The notes beneath the pieces are model-generated. The model was not told where the DNA came from. It was given only the letters and a program-made list of their open reading frames with translations, and did not search any database. Shown one piece after another: positions 51,709 through 61,006 of a stretch of 64,000 nucleotides of DNA. Numbering within the stretch: the stretch's first letter is position 1; each line of letters opens with the position of its first letter. A program made the position numbers and the translations under genes. Source of the stretch: Acidimicrobiaceae bacterium (lineage in GTDB: Bacteria; Actinomycetota; Acidimicrobiia; Acidimicrobiales; RAAP-2); the NCBI GenBank assembly GCA_003132305.1, contig PKXJ01000031.1, positions 182,885 through 246,884 on the forward strand, in the 5' to 3' direction.

Positions 51709-53564
51709 AGGGTGTACATGCTCCTGATGACCTCGGCGATTGAAGTGACGTCTTGCGTTACCAAGTTGATTGCCTCTTGGCGGAGGGTGCTCATTCCCTG
51801 CTTCACAGCCATGTTGCGTAGTTCTTCTTGGGTGGCCCAACCGACGATGAGGCGCCGCAGTTCCGGAGTCATGACGAGTAGCTCATACACACCAATGCGG
51901 TCCTTGTAGCCGGTGTTCGCGCAGAAGTTGCAACCGACACCTATATAGAAGGTCTCCTTCTCTGTCCCGCCGCCTTCTTGATAGAAGATCATCTCTTCGT
52001 CGGAAGGGGTGTAGGTCGTCTTGCACGACGGACAGATACGGCGAAGGAGCCGTTGGCCAACGACCGCGAGAACCGACGACGCGATGAGGAACGACTCGAT
52101 GCCCATGTCGAGAAAACGGTGCAACGCCGACACGGAGTCGGTCGCGTGAAGCGACGATACGACGAAGTGCCCGGTCAACGCGGACTGTACCGCGACGCGG
52201 GTCGTCTCGACGTCTCGGATCTCGCCGACCAGGATCACGTCAGGGTCCTGGCGCAGAATTGATCGAAGACCGGTCGCGAACGTTAAGCCCGCTTGCTCAT
52301 TGGTCTGGATCTGGTTGATCGAGGGAAAGATGTACTCGACGGGGTCCTCGATGGTCATGACGTTGATAGTGGGATTGCTCACCTCACTCAAGGTCGCGTA
52401 GAGCGTCGTGGTCTTACCACTGCCGGTTGGTCCGGCGCACAACACCATGCCGAAGGGTGAGCGCACGATCTTTGAGTACGCGGCGTGGGTTTTGACGGGC
52501 ATGCCGAGGTCGTTGAGGCGAAGCACCGAGCGCGTCTTGTCAAGTAGTCGCATGACGCAGCTCTCGCCCATGATCGTCGCGGTCGTGGCGACGCGCACGT
52601 CGACCTCCTTGCCGTCGATCATGATCGTGAGTTGACCGTCCTGGGGGCGACGACGTTCGACGATGTTCATGTTCGCCATGACCTTGATTCGACTCACGAG
52701 GCCTGGCCCAATCGTGGCGGGCAGTTGGAGTACCTCTTTCAACGCGCCGTCGATACGAAAACGTATGCGCACGATGTCGTCAGCTGGTTCGATGTGCACG
52801 TCGGACGCGCGGTCGCGCATGGCCTGGGTAAGGATTCGGTCCACGACCTGAACGACCGGTGCGTCGTCGGCGACGATGAGAGGTTCGGAAGTTTCAACGT
52901 TGCGTTTGCGAGATCCCTCGACGGACTCGAAGGCTTGGACCAACTTATCGACACTGCCGAGCGCGTGGTAGTTGGTGTCGATGGCCCAGAGAATGTCAGC
53001 GCTGGGGGCGATGAGTAGTTGGACCGTCTTGCCACTCGCCTGAGCGAGTCGCGACTTCAGATCATCGCTCGGCTCGGCGACCGCGATATAGAGAACGTCA
53101 TCTTCCAAGCGAACGGGAAAGGACATGGTCTCTCTCGCCACATTTTCTGGGACGAGGGTGAGGACGGTCGGATCGACGACGTCGCGGCGAAGGTTCGCCA
53201 CTTCGAATCCAAAGAACCCTGCGAGAGCGTGCGCGAGGGACTGCTCGCTCAGCGCGCCGAGGCTTACCAGAACTTCGCCCAATCGACCTCCGGCGTCGCG
53301 CTGCATTTCGAGTGCCTGATCGAGTTGGGCTTCGGTGATGAGATTCGAGGCGATGAGTTTCTCGCCGAGGCGAACGGTGCGAACCTCGGATTCGCCAGCG
53401 GGGGTGATAGTTGTCGAGTACGACGACTCACTTGAGGGTTGAGAATTCCCGACGGAATTGTTGTCCTGTGGATTAACACCGTTCAGAAGCCCGACGGCCC
53501 CGCCCACGGGGCCCTTCACACTGACATCCTCATTGCGAATCTTTCTCTTAAAAGCCACAACCAC
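51705..53564 (-). CDS. pilB: Type IV pilus extension ATPase
   Basis: 619 residues from GTG 53564; GTG 53558, with GGGGTGG before it, is the likelier ribosome-supported start. About 62-200 is an MshEN domain (LGEKLIASNLITEAQLDQAL, LGEVLVSLGALSEQSL), a type known to bind cyclic-di-GMP in some PilB/MshE proteins. ATPase: Walker A GPTGSGKTTT (378-387), Walker B ILVGEIRDVETT, His box TGHFVVSSLHATD, and a tetracysteine zinc site (CPSC and CNFC). It powers pilus growth. First gene of the pil operon; an AT-rich region with a TTACGTAA palindrome lies just upstream. Confidence 0.93.
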   Translation of the reverse strand: MVVAFKRKIRNEDVSVKGPVGGAVGLLNGVNPQDNNSVGNSQPSSESSYSTTITPAGESEVRTVRLGEKLIASNLITEAQLDQALEMQRDAGGRLGEVLVSLGALSEQSLAHALAGFFGFEVANLRRDVVDPTVLTLVPENVARETMSFPVRLEDDVLYIAVAEPSDDLKSRLAQASGKTVQLLIAPSADILWAIDTNYHALGSVDKLVQAFESVEGSRKRNVETSEPLIVADDAPVVQVVDRILTQAMRDRASDVHIEPADDIVRIRFRIDGALKEVLQLPATIGPGLVSRIKVMANMNIVERRRPQDGQLTIMIDGKEVDVRVATTATIMGESCVMRLLDKTRSVLRLNDLGMPVKTHAAYSKIVRSPFGMVLCAGPTGSGKTTTLYATLSEVSNPTINVMTIEDPVEYIFPSINQIQTNEQAGLTFATGLRSILRQDPDVILVGEIRDVETTRVAVQSALTGHFVVSSLHATDSVSALHRFLDMGIESFLIASSVLAVVGQRLLRRICPSCKTTYTPSDEEMIFYQEGGGTEKETFYIGVGCNFCANTGYKDRIGVYELLVMTPELRRLIVGWATQEELRNMAVKQGMSTLRQEAINLVTQDVTSIAEVIRSMYTL

Positions 53565-54305
53565 CCCGCATTTGCTCTAGGAAATAACTTCTATTACGTA
53601 ATCTATTTTTGATGTAGAGAAAATGGATTGCGAAAAAATTGAAGTACCGACGAAAGCCAAAGTACACCAATAACCCCATAAATTGGTGGAGTGTGATTGC
53701 GTTGCGACAATTTTGTCAATCACTTTGTCGAGGGTGTCGAGTCACTTCAATGCTAGGGAATACGAATTACTTATGACTTTGACGCGCGCACTTTGTCGCA
53801 ACGTCGTCGGCGTCGCTGTCGTCGTGAAACGATCGCGCGAAAGTCGTCGCGACTGCATGTTGTGTCGGTCTCACGAGTCCAAGAGCTTGTCGATCTGTCA
53901 ACTTCAACCCCCCACTCTTCTCAATCGAAATGAATGAAGGTTGCGACGTCCCTTAAATGACGGCGTGAACGACCGGTTGCAAAAAAATATCCACTTGTGG
54001 ATTCAATTGGCGCACGTTTGCTTCAACTTCGCGTGCTCATTTAGGACGGCGTGTGAGGCCGCTGCCGATGACCATAAGTATCAGACCTCGTAGCACAGGT
54101 ACGCAGAGTCGTCGAAATCGAATAGATTTCGACACAAAATGTCGTGTTGATTTCTGAAGGCGAACGCCGCCTGCTGGTGGAGTCACCTCGCCGCTAAGTG
54201 CGGTCGGTGTTCCCCGGCGTCGAGAAATGTCGGGTTAAACCAAGGTTTCTCTAGGATGTTGATTACAATCAAACATGAACGTTGATGCTTGCGAGGTCAT
54301 TATTC
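53565..54305. other. Divergent promoter region of the pil operon and the Fic gene
   Basis: 741 bases, AT-richer than the genes around it. ATTACGTAAT (53593-53602), a perfect ten-base palindrome, lies about 30 bases from the pilB start and could be an operator. I see no gene here; an 84-codon frame on the plus strand (53683-53937) lacks a ribosome site and family features. Confidence 0.5.
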
Positions 54306-55466
54306 ATGCTATTTCAAGCACCACCACTCGATGACGATGAGATCTCGGTACTCGCGAGAATCGGAGAGTTGAAGGCGAGTCTTCGTCTGCGACTTCAGGA
54401 ACCACGTCGGTGGTCAGATTCGCTGGAGAGATTCCAGTTCGCTCGAGCCATTCAAGGTTCTAACGGCATTGACGGCTTTCACGCTTTGCTCGATGACGCT
54501 ACAGCGATCGACCTCGGCGAGCCTCCGATTGACACTGACGAGGTAGCGCGTCTCGTCCTTAAGGGATACCGGGACGCGATGACGTACGTGGCGCAGTTGT
54601 CCAGCGACGGCGATTTTGCCTATTCGAGTCAACTCGTAAAGGGCCTTCACTTCATCATGGGAAGTCACGACACGAAGGATCGCCCCGGTCGTTGGCGCGT
54701 AGGTCCCGCGTCGGTACTGGATCGTGCTACCGGCGAGACCATATACATGGGGCCCGACGCGGGTGACGTACCAACGTTGATGAACGAGCTCGCGGATTCA
54801 CTTCAATCATCTGACGGCTCGCCCGCGCTGGTACGTGGCGCTCTGGCGCACCTGAACCTCGTCATGATTCGGCCGTTCCAAAATGGCAATGGAAGGATCG
54901 CGCGGTGTCTTCACGCCCTCGTTCTCGCGAAGCAAGGAGTTCTTACACCGACCTACGGCAGTGTTGATGAGTATCTCGGTCGAAACGCGCAGGACTATTT
55001 CGACGTGCTCGGTCAAGTGGGCGCGCGATCCTGGCAGCCCGATCGCGATGCTCGTCCGTGGGTGCGATTTATGCTGACGGCACATCTGCGACAGGCCCAG
55101 ACTCTAAAGCGCCGAGTCGGTGAAAATGATCTCCTTTGGGGACAGCTTGAGAAGCTGGTCGCGTCAAAGGGACTGCCCGATCGAACCGTGGTAGCTCTCT
55201 ACGACGCGTCAGTGGGTCTTCGCGTTCGTAGTGCCACCTATCGAGCGTCACTGAATGGCACGTCCACCGAGGAGATCACGGAAGTCACGGCGAGCCGAGA
55301 CTTGCGCCAACTCTCGGAAAACGGACTTCTCGAGGCCGTGGGCGAGAAGCGCGGACGCCACTACCGAGCGACGACCGACCTTCGGGCACTCTGGCGTGCG
55401 ATCACGGATGCTCGCAAGAAGAAGGACAGGGTGGATCCCTTTTTGAAACCGGAAAAGCGAAACTGA
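54306..55466 (+). CDS. Fic-family protein with degenerate active site
   Basis: 386 residues from ATG 54306 (GAGG upstream); TTG 54282 and ATG 54285 lie in frame. N-terminal helical region, then the Fic fold, then a C-terminal winged helix (EITEVTASRDLRQLSENGLL). Fic proteins transfer AMP or related groups to Ser/Thr/Tyr through the motif HPFxDGNGR. Here it reads IRPFQNGNGR (188-197): the catalytic His is Arg and the acidic residue is Asn. The usual inhibitory helix motif SxxIEG reads ARAIQG (46-51), with Glu replaced by Gln. AMP transfer is therefore not expected; it may be a DNA-binding or pseudo-enzyme regulator. It diverges from the pil operon. Confidence 0.85.
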   Translation: MLFQAPPLDDDEISVLARIGELKASLRLRLQEPRRWSDSLERFQFARAIQGSNGIDGFHALLDDATAIDLGEPPIDTDEVARLVLKGYRDAMTYVAQLSSDGDFAYSSQLVKGLHFIMGSHDTKDRPGRWRVGPASVLDRATGETIYMGPDAGDVPTLMNELADSLQSSDGSPALVRGALAHLNLVMIRPFQNGNGRIARCLHALVLAKQGVLTPTYGSVDEYLGRNAQDYFDVLGQVGARSWQPDRDARPWVRFMLTAHLRQAQTLKRRVGENDLLWGQLEKLVASKGLPDRTVVALYDASVGLRVRSATYRASLNGTSTEEITEVTASRDLRQLSENGLLEAVGEKRGRHYRATTDLRALWRAITDARKKKDRVDPFLKPEKRN

Positions 55467-55595
55467 GACCTTGGGGAACTAGGACGTTCCGTCTGATTTC
55501 TCGCGGTGAGCAGCAATCGTCGAGCCAGCGGTTTTGGCGGGCAATCTCGCCCCTCTGGTGACGCGAACCGTGGGCACGTCAGTGGCGGCGGTGCC

Positions 55596-56600
55596 TCAGC
55601 TCTTCGCTGGAGCGAGTCCCCACGACTGGGCCACCAGCGTGAACGAACGCACTCGTGCTTCGTGCGAATGAGTGCGCGTTGAGAGCATAAGTTCGTCCGC
55701 TTCGGTTCTCCGCTGAAGGAGGTCGAGTCCTTCGTGAACCTTCGTTGGATCACCGATCACGTGGGTGGCCAGGGCCTCATCGATGATCGTTTTCTCCGCC
55801 AAGGTAAAGGGATACGCCTCGGCTTCTTCCGGGGACGGCAGCAGGCCAACCTGGCCCGAACGGCGCTGGAGGATGCTGAGTGCCGTCGAGCCCGCGAGCC
55901 ACTGCGCTTCGTCGGTCGTGGAGGCGCAGAGCACTGAAACGGCGACCATAACCCGAGGCTTTTCGAGCCAGCGCGAGGGTTGAAACGTTGATCGATAGAT
56001 GCTGAGCGCCGGGTCGAGGAGATTGGGGGCGAAGTGGTAGGCGAAGGAGAAGGGCAGTCCCAACATTCCCGCCAGTTGCGCACTGAAGGTGGACGAGCCG
56101 AGCAACCACACCTCGGGGAGGTAGCCGCTGCCCGGCGTGGCGAAAGGGTACGTCGGGCGACCTTCGCGAGGTAGAAGGTAGTTGATCAGTTCCACGACGT
56201 CATCAGGGAAAGTGTCGGCCCCAAGGTCGGCGGCGCGTCGAAGAGCCCGTGCGGTATGGGGATCGGTGCCGGGCGCCCGGCCCAGACCGAGATCGATCCT
56301 GCCGGGATGCAGTGCCTCGAGGGTCCCGAACTGCTCGGCCACGACGAGGGGGGAATGATTGGGCAACATCACGCCGCCCGAGCCAACTCTCAGGGTCGAC
56401 GTGGCGTTCGCCAGGTGGGCGATGAGCACCGCGGGAGCCGAACTGGCTATCGCTGACATACCGTGATGCTCCGCGACCCAGAGCCGGTGGTAGCCGAGTC
56501 GCTCGACGATCCGCGCCATTTCAGTCGTCTCTCGTAGCGCCTGCGCCGGTGTTGAACCTGTCGCTACCGTGGCGAGCTCGAGTACTGAGAGGGGAATCAT
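55596..56600 (-). CDS. LLM-class flavin-dependent oxidoreductase (MsnO8 group)
   Basis: 334 residues. Luciferase-like fold with [77 protein letters not shown] (in pieces) and AFRR-type turns. These are the hallmarks of the MsnO8-type subgroup in the luciferase-like family, which uses FMNH2 or F420. Substrate unknown. Start ATG 56600 with a plausible upstream site. It converges with the Fic gene. Not closely related to the SsuD-like enzyme at 2059-3237. Confidence 0.85.
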   Translation of the reverse strand: MIPLSVLELATVATGSTPAQALRETTEMARIVERLGYHRLWVAEHHGMSAIASSAPAVLIAHLANATSTLRVGSGGVMLPNHSPLVVAEQFGTLEALHPGRIDLGLGRAPGTDPHTARALRRAADLGADTFPDDVVELINYLLPREGRPTYPFATPGSGYLPEVWLLGSSTFSAQLAGMLGLPFSFAYHFAPNLLDPALSIYRSTFQPSRWLEKPRVMVAVSVLCASTTDEAQWLAGSTALSILQRRSGQVGLLPSPEEAEAYPFTLAEKTIIDEALATHVIGDPTKVHEGLDLLQRRTEADELMLSTRTHSHEARVRSFTLVAQSWGLAPAKS

Positions 56601-56628
56601 GCTTCGCTCACCCTAAGTCCTTCGCCCG

Positions 56629-56768
56629 GCTTTGGTGGCGTTCGTCCCCACGTTGATCGCATCACAGATCTTTCGCCCAACCCTCAAACGCTCGGTGGAC
56701 GAAGAGGAGGCGCTCGGTGAGACGGCTCGCTCCGTCATCCGTCGTCGCCACGCACCCAACGAGGACTC
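56629..56768 (+). pseudogene. Remnant of the 3' end of a cation:proton antiporter gene
   Basis: This plus-strand stretch reads VAFVPTLIASQIFRPTL, DEEEALGE and VIRRRHAPNEDS, matching the last ~45 residues of the antiporter at 58564-59772 (AFVPTLIAQQFFRPTV, DEQEALGE, VVRRRRTRREDS). No start or upstream part remains. The stop after EDS is lost. It looks like a partial, older duplication of the antiporter gene end, separated from it by the HtrA-like gene. Confidence 0.75.
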
Positions 56769-56894
56769 CGGATTACGTTGGGCGCGTGGCGAAAGTGATG
56801 TTCGCCGTGCTGGCATTCATCGCGAACCGCGGGGCACCGGTCGGGTGGTAACGATCCATTGACGCGACGACGACCTACGCGATGACGCGTCTCG

Positions 56895-58166
56895 TTACTG
56901 TGGCGGCCCGGATCCGAGTCGCAGACTAAGGGTCGAATGAACGCCGTCCTGGTTGACAAAGCCAATCTTCACTGATTCGCCCGACTTGTAGATCGCCAAG
57001 ATTTCATCGAGCGACGTCGTCGTCGTGACGGTTCGTCCGTTTACCGAGACGATGACGTCGCCCGGCGTGAGTGCGGACTTTGCCGCCGGAGAACCGGGAA
57101 TGGTCTGCTCAACTACCACACCGCTCGCACCAGCTACTGACCCGAAGCCTGCGCCGCTCGAATAAGACGGTCCCACCTCAATCCCGAGGAACGCGGTGGC
57201 GCCGATGTGCACCGTCGACGACGAACTGCCGTTCTCAATGGACTTGACGATCGCCAGGGCGGTGTTGATCGGTATCGCGTAGGCCGTCCCTGACGACGAA
57301 CTGCTTTGATCGAAGACTGGATCGCCACGGCTGGACGAGCCGGCCGTGTCCATCCCGATGATTTGACCCTGGCTGTTGACCAATGGCCCCCCGGAATCTC
57401 CCGGCTGGATGTCCGCGTTCACCTCGATCATCTTGGTCAAGCGCTCGGAGTTCGTGGAACTCGCCTGGTCCGTCACGGTGATCGATTGATTGAGCGCCAC
57501 CACCGAACCCGAGGCGTAACTCGGCGTGCCGCCCACCCCGCCGGCGTTACCAATGCCGATAACCTTCTCGCCGGCCACGACCGCGCCCGAGTTACCGGTG
57601 GTGATGGTGGTGAGGCCCGAGGCATTTTGCAGTTGAAGGAGGGCGACGTCGCCGGTGGCGTCGTAGCCCACGACGGTTGCCTTATATACGGTGTTGTTGG
57701 CGACGTCACGAGCGGTGATGGACGTGGCCCCGTCGATCACGTGATTGTTCGTCAACACGAGCCCGCCGGATGACAAAACCATGCCCGTCCCCGCGGCCGT
57801 CGCACCTTGGTACGAAAGTTTGGTCGTGATGTCGACCAGGCCGGGATCCACTGAAGTGGCGATCTTGGTGTCAGCGGGAGTCTGCGTAGGTGCGCTGGAC
57901 CCAAACGCGGGCGTCGGCAGAGTCGGCGAAAAGTTGCCGCGACCGCCGGAGGGGAAGTAGGGACTGACGAAGCTCGAGCGCGCGGGCGTCGCCACGTGCG
58001 CCCTCATGATGTCGTGGCCGAGAAAGAATCCAAAGCCACCGATCGCCACCACCAATACCAGCGCGGCGGTCGCTCGTATAACTCTCGAACCCGACGTACG
58101 ACGCGCGGGGTCCTTTGGAGAAGGGTCGGTCCGACTGCCTCCTTCGCTTTCGACGTTCCAATCCAC
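56895..58166 (-). CDS. HtrA-like membrane-anchored serine protease with PDZ domain
   Basis: 423 residues. Cytoplasmic N-terminus, membrane anchor about 29-50 (VIRATAALVLVVAIGGFGFF), Pro/Ser-rich linker, then a trypsin-like domain with His142 (TNNHVI), Asp173 (TGDVALLQL) and Ser258 (GDSGGPL), and a C-terminal PDZ (about 325-420; SPAAKSALTPGDVIVSVNGR). The full triad suggests activity. Proteins of this type degrade or check misfolded proteins outside the membrane. Start ATG 58166. It diverges from the antiporter gene across a 400-base gap. Confidence 0.9.
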   Translation of the reverse strand: MDWNVESEGGSRTDPSPKDPARRTSGSRVIRATAALVLVVAIGGFGFFLGHDIMRAHVATPARSSFVSPYFPSGGRGNFSPTLPTPAFGSSAPTQTPADTKIATSVDPGLVDITTKLSYQGATAAGTGMVLSSGGLVLTNNHVIDGATSITARDVANNTVYKATVVGYDATGDVALLQLQNASGLTTITTGNSGAVVAGEKVIGIGNAGGVGGTPSYASGSVVALNQSITVTDQASSTNSERLTKMIEVNADIQPGDSGGPLVNSQGQIIGMDTAGSSSRGDPVFDQSSSSSGTAYAIPINTALAIVKSIENGSSSSTVHIGATAFLGIEVGPSYSSGAGFGSVAGASGVVVEQTIPGSPAAKSALTPGDVIVSVNGRTVTTTTSLDEILAIYKSGESVKIGFVNQDGVHSTLSLRLGSGPPQ

Positions 58167-58563
58167 GGAAAGCTCCTTCTACGAACTACTGACTCTGTTC
58201 AGTATGAAGGCCGTTCATGAGTCGGCTCTACCGAGGGCGTAAGAACCCACTAAAACGTCTTCACCTTCTTATCGGGGAGTTCGCGCTCATCGAAGGGGAT
58301 AAGAAATCCATGCATTCGTTCGAGTTCACGGGCGCCTCTCGACCCCGGCAACAAGATGAGCCCTGGTCGAGACCACGTCAGCGGCTCGCTCGGCGGATCG
58401 AAACGAGGTGACGCAGTGACTTTAGATATTGGTACCATCAGAGTTGAGCGATGAGGCCCGCTCTTTAAATCGCTGGCTAACCCCCAGCTAATGGCATCTA
58501 CCAGCAATAACAGTCAGCTGGTAGGGCCGTGTCTCGGTACCCCTGCCACGTCAGGAGGTAGCG
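58167..58563. other. Divergent intergenic region
   Basis: 397 bases between the protease and antiporter genes. The right half contains two neighbouring hairpins before the antiporter ribosome site; the left half shows no feature I recognise. Confidence 0.5.
58472..58563 (+). promoter_or_regulatory. Structured leader of the antiporter, candidate cis-regulatory RNA
   Basis: Two successive hairpins: GCTGG/CCAGC with a 7-base loop (58472-58488), and CTACCAGC/GCTGGTAG with an 11-base loop (58498-58524). A GC-rich CCGTG...ACCCC stretch follows, then AGGAGG (58553-58558) and ATG. Ion-sensing riboswitches upstream of antiporters are known (for example nhaA-I and nhaA-II motifs), but I cannot assign this one to a class. 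Confidence 0.45.
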
Positions 58564-59772
58564 ATGAATGTCTATTACGTACTAGCAATCTGGATCGCCA
58601 TGGCGCTACTGGCGTCGTTCATCAGTATTCGAATCGGCGTCTCGGTCGCCCTTATCGAGATTCTCGTGGGCGCGATCTTTGGCAATATTCCCGGGATTCA
58701 AGAGCACGTCCAACAGACCGACTACACGACGTTGCTCGCGGGCGTGGGCTCGATACTGTTGACGTTTCTCGCCGGCGCCGAGATAGATCCGATCTCACTA
58801 AAGAGACATTGGAAAGCGAGCCTGTCGCTCGGGGCGGTGTCGTTCGTGCTGCCCCTGATAGGCGCGTACTGTTACGCCCGATTCGTCCTCGATTGGAACT
58901 TCCACGCGTCCGAGATTGCGGGCATTGCGCTCTCAACGACGTCGGTGGCCGTGGTGTACGCCGTCATGGTCGAGACCGGACTCAATCGCCACGACATCGG
59001 AAAGTTAATTCTCGCGGCGTGTTTTGTGACCGACCTCGGTACGGTGTTGGCACTGGGCGGCCTCTTCGCGACGTACGGCTGGCTGCTCTTAGTCTTTGTC
59101 GTCGTCACCGCGTTCGCCATGTACGTCTTCCCGCGTGCGCTGCGCTGGACCGTGGCGAACCTGGGCCATCGAGTGAGTGAACCTGAGATCAAGTTGATCT
59201 TCGTGGTCCTTCTCGCCCTCGGTGGCCTCGCGACGGCCGCTGGCAGCGAGGCGGTTCTGCCGGCCTACATCGCTGGACTCGTCGTGGCGGGCGTCTTTAT
59301 GAACGACCGCGTCATATTGGACCGAATTCGAGCCATTGCGTTCGCGTTTCTTACACCGTTCTTCTTCTTGCGCGCGGGTACGCTCATTTCCGCGTCCGCG
59401 CTCGTGACTGGAGCGGGCGTCATTGGGGCGTTGTTCGTCGTGAAGATGATGACGAAATTTCTTGGCGTCTGGCCCACGGCCACGCACTTTCGTCTCCCCC
59501 AGCGAGAACGTGCGTACACCACGCTACTCATGGCCACGGGTCTCACGTTCGGCTCGATCGCCGCGCTGTACGGCCTGACGAACAATTTGATCAACGGGAC
59601 GCAGTACACCGAGCTGGTGACGGTGATCATCCTTTCAGCGTTCGTTCCGACGTTGATCGCTCAGCAGTTCTTTCGCCCCACGGTCGACGTTGACGTCGAC
59701 GAACAGGAGGCTCTCGGTGAAGAAGACGTGTCCGTAGTGCGCCGACGCCGCACCCGTCGCGAGGACTCTTGA
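58564..59772 (+). CDS. Cation:proton antiporter (CPA2-type)
   Basis: 402 residues with about 12 membrane segments. The conserved region FLAGAEIDPISLKRHWKASLSLG, GLVVAGVFMNDRVILDRIRAI and LTPFFFLRAGTLI (in pieces) is of the CPA2/KefB group, including the acidic residues that carry protons in AEIDP. There is no C-terminal RCK domain; the protein ends in a charged tail with an acidic stretch VDVDVDEQEALGEED. It exchanges Na+ or K+ for H+ across the membrane. Start ATG 58564 with AGGAGG at ideal spacing. Its leader is structured, so expression may respond to an ion or metabolite. Confidence 0.88.
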   Translation: MNVYYVLAIWIAMALLASFISIRIGVSVALIEILVGAIFGNIPGIQEHVQQTDYTTLLAGVGSILLTFLAGAEIDPISLKRHWKASLSLGAVSFVLPLIGAYCYARFVLDWNFHASEIAGIALSTTSVAVVYAVMVETGLNRHDIGKLILAACFVTDLGTVLALGGLFATYGWLLLVFVVVTAFAMYVFPRALRWTVANLGHRVSEPEIKLIFVVLLALGGLATAAGSEAVLPAYIAGLVVAGVFMNDRVILDRIRAIAFAFLTPFFFLRAGTLISASALVTGAGVIGALFVVKMMTKFLGVWPTATHFRLPQRERAYTTLLMATGLTFGSIAALYGLTNNLINGTQYTELVTVIILSAFVPTLIAQQFFRPTVDVDVDEQEALGEEDVSVVRRRRTRREDS

Positions 59773-59890
59773 CGCCAAACGGCGACGGCCCGGACATTAG
59801 ATAGTGGCCTAAACGTCGACATCGAGCCATTCAGGGTGAAAGCAGTTCGAACGTTCTAATCTTTAGTTTCGATGACCGCGAGGCGACACT

Positions 59891-60931
59891 GTGACTGATA
59901 GGACTGGAGGGCCCCGGATAACGGTGTTCTCCCTCGGCGGCACCATCGCGTCAACGAAAAGTAGCGATTCGTCCAGCGGCGTGACCCCTCAACTCAAGGC
60001 CCTCGACCTCGTCGCGGCCGTACCGCAGTTGCGCGACGTCGCCGAGGTCACGGCGGTGAACTTTCGACAGATTCCCTCGTGCGACCTCACCTTCACCGAC
60101 ATCGTGGCGTTGGCGCGCGCGATTGAGCAGTCGTTCGAAACCGGTGCGGATGGCGCCGTCGTCACCCAGGGCACCGACACGTTAGAAGAGACGTCGTTCG
60201 CCCTTGATCTATTGGTGCGCGACTCTCGGCCCGTGGTGGTGACCGGTGCGATGCGCAACCCGACGGTCGCGGGTCCCGACGGGCCAGCCAACCTTCTCGG
60301 ATCGGTGCGAGTCGCGGCGTCGCGTGACGCCAGGGGACTCGGCACGCTCGTCGTCTTTAGTGACGAGATCCACGCGGCGCGCTTTGTTCGAAAGACGCAC
60401 ACGACGAATCTCGCGACGTTTCGATCACCAAGCAGCGGTCGGCTCGGCTGGCTCATCGAGGATCGAGTTCGCGTCGTTTTTCGCGTCCCCCCGCTCGCGG
60501 CCATCGGGCGAGTCCCCGAGGGAGAAGTACCCGCGGTCGCGTTGATCAAGTGTTCGCTCGGCGATGACGCCAGAGCCCTCGATCACATCGCGTCACTGGG
60601 GTACGCGGGCGTCGTGGTGGAAGGCTTCGGCGGTGGTCACGTGCCCAGCCGCCTCGTGCCCGCGCTCGAGATCTTGGCGGCGCGAATGCCGGTGGTCCTC
60701 GCCTCACGCACGGGGAGTGGTGAACTGCTCCAAGGGACGTACGGCTACCCGGGCTCGGAGCTGGACGCACTGTCGAGGGGGGTGATCTCCGCCGGCGTGC
60801 TCGACGGGCTGAAAGCTCGCGTCCTCTTGAGCTTGGTACTTTCGATTAACGATGAACTGACGCGCGCTCGAGCGCTCTTCGAAGAAGTTGCCGCGTCGAT
60901 GAGTTTTCATGACGGCCCGTCACTCGTTTGA
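59891..60931 (+). CDS. L-asparaginase
   Basis: 346 residues of the type I/II asparaginase family: hydrolysis of asparagine to aspartate and ammonia. Both active-site threonines are present: GGTIAS (16-21) and TQGTDTLEET (92-101), the latter with the catalytic Thr-Asp pair. VTGAMR and GPDGPANL follow; the C-terminal domain is complete (VVVEGFGGGHVP, ASRTGSGEL). No signal peptide, so cytoplasmic. Start GTG 59891 with GAGG upstream; ATG starts are absent nearby. It converges with the GntR regulator. Confidence 0.9.
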   Translation: MTDRTGGPRITVFSLGGTIASTKSSDSSSGVTPQLKALDLVAAVPQLRDVAEVTAVNFRQIPSCDLTFTDIVALARAIEQSFETGADGAVVTQGTDTLEETSFALDLLVRDSRPVVVTGAMRNPTVAGPDGPANLLGSVRVAASRDARGLGTLVVFSDEIHAARFVRKTHTTNLATFRSPSSGRLGWLIEDRVRVVFRVPPLAAIGRVPEGEVPAVALIKCSLGDDARALDHIASLGYAGVVVEGFGGGHVPSRLVPALEILAARMPVVLASRTGSGELLQGTYGYPGSELDALSRGVISAGVLDGLKARVLLSLVLSINDELTRARALFEEVAASMSFHDGPSLV

Positions 60932-61006
60932 CGCGACGTTTTTCATTCGTGCTGGCACGTTCGCTTCTTTAACCTCTCGCCGTGACGCACCGCGGGGGAG
61001 AAGTAC

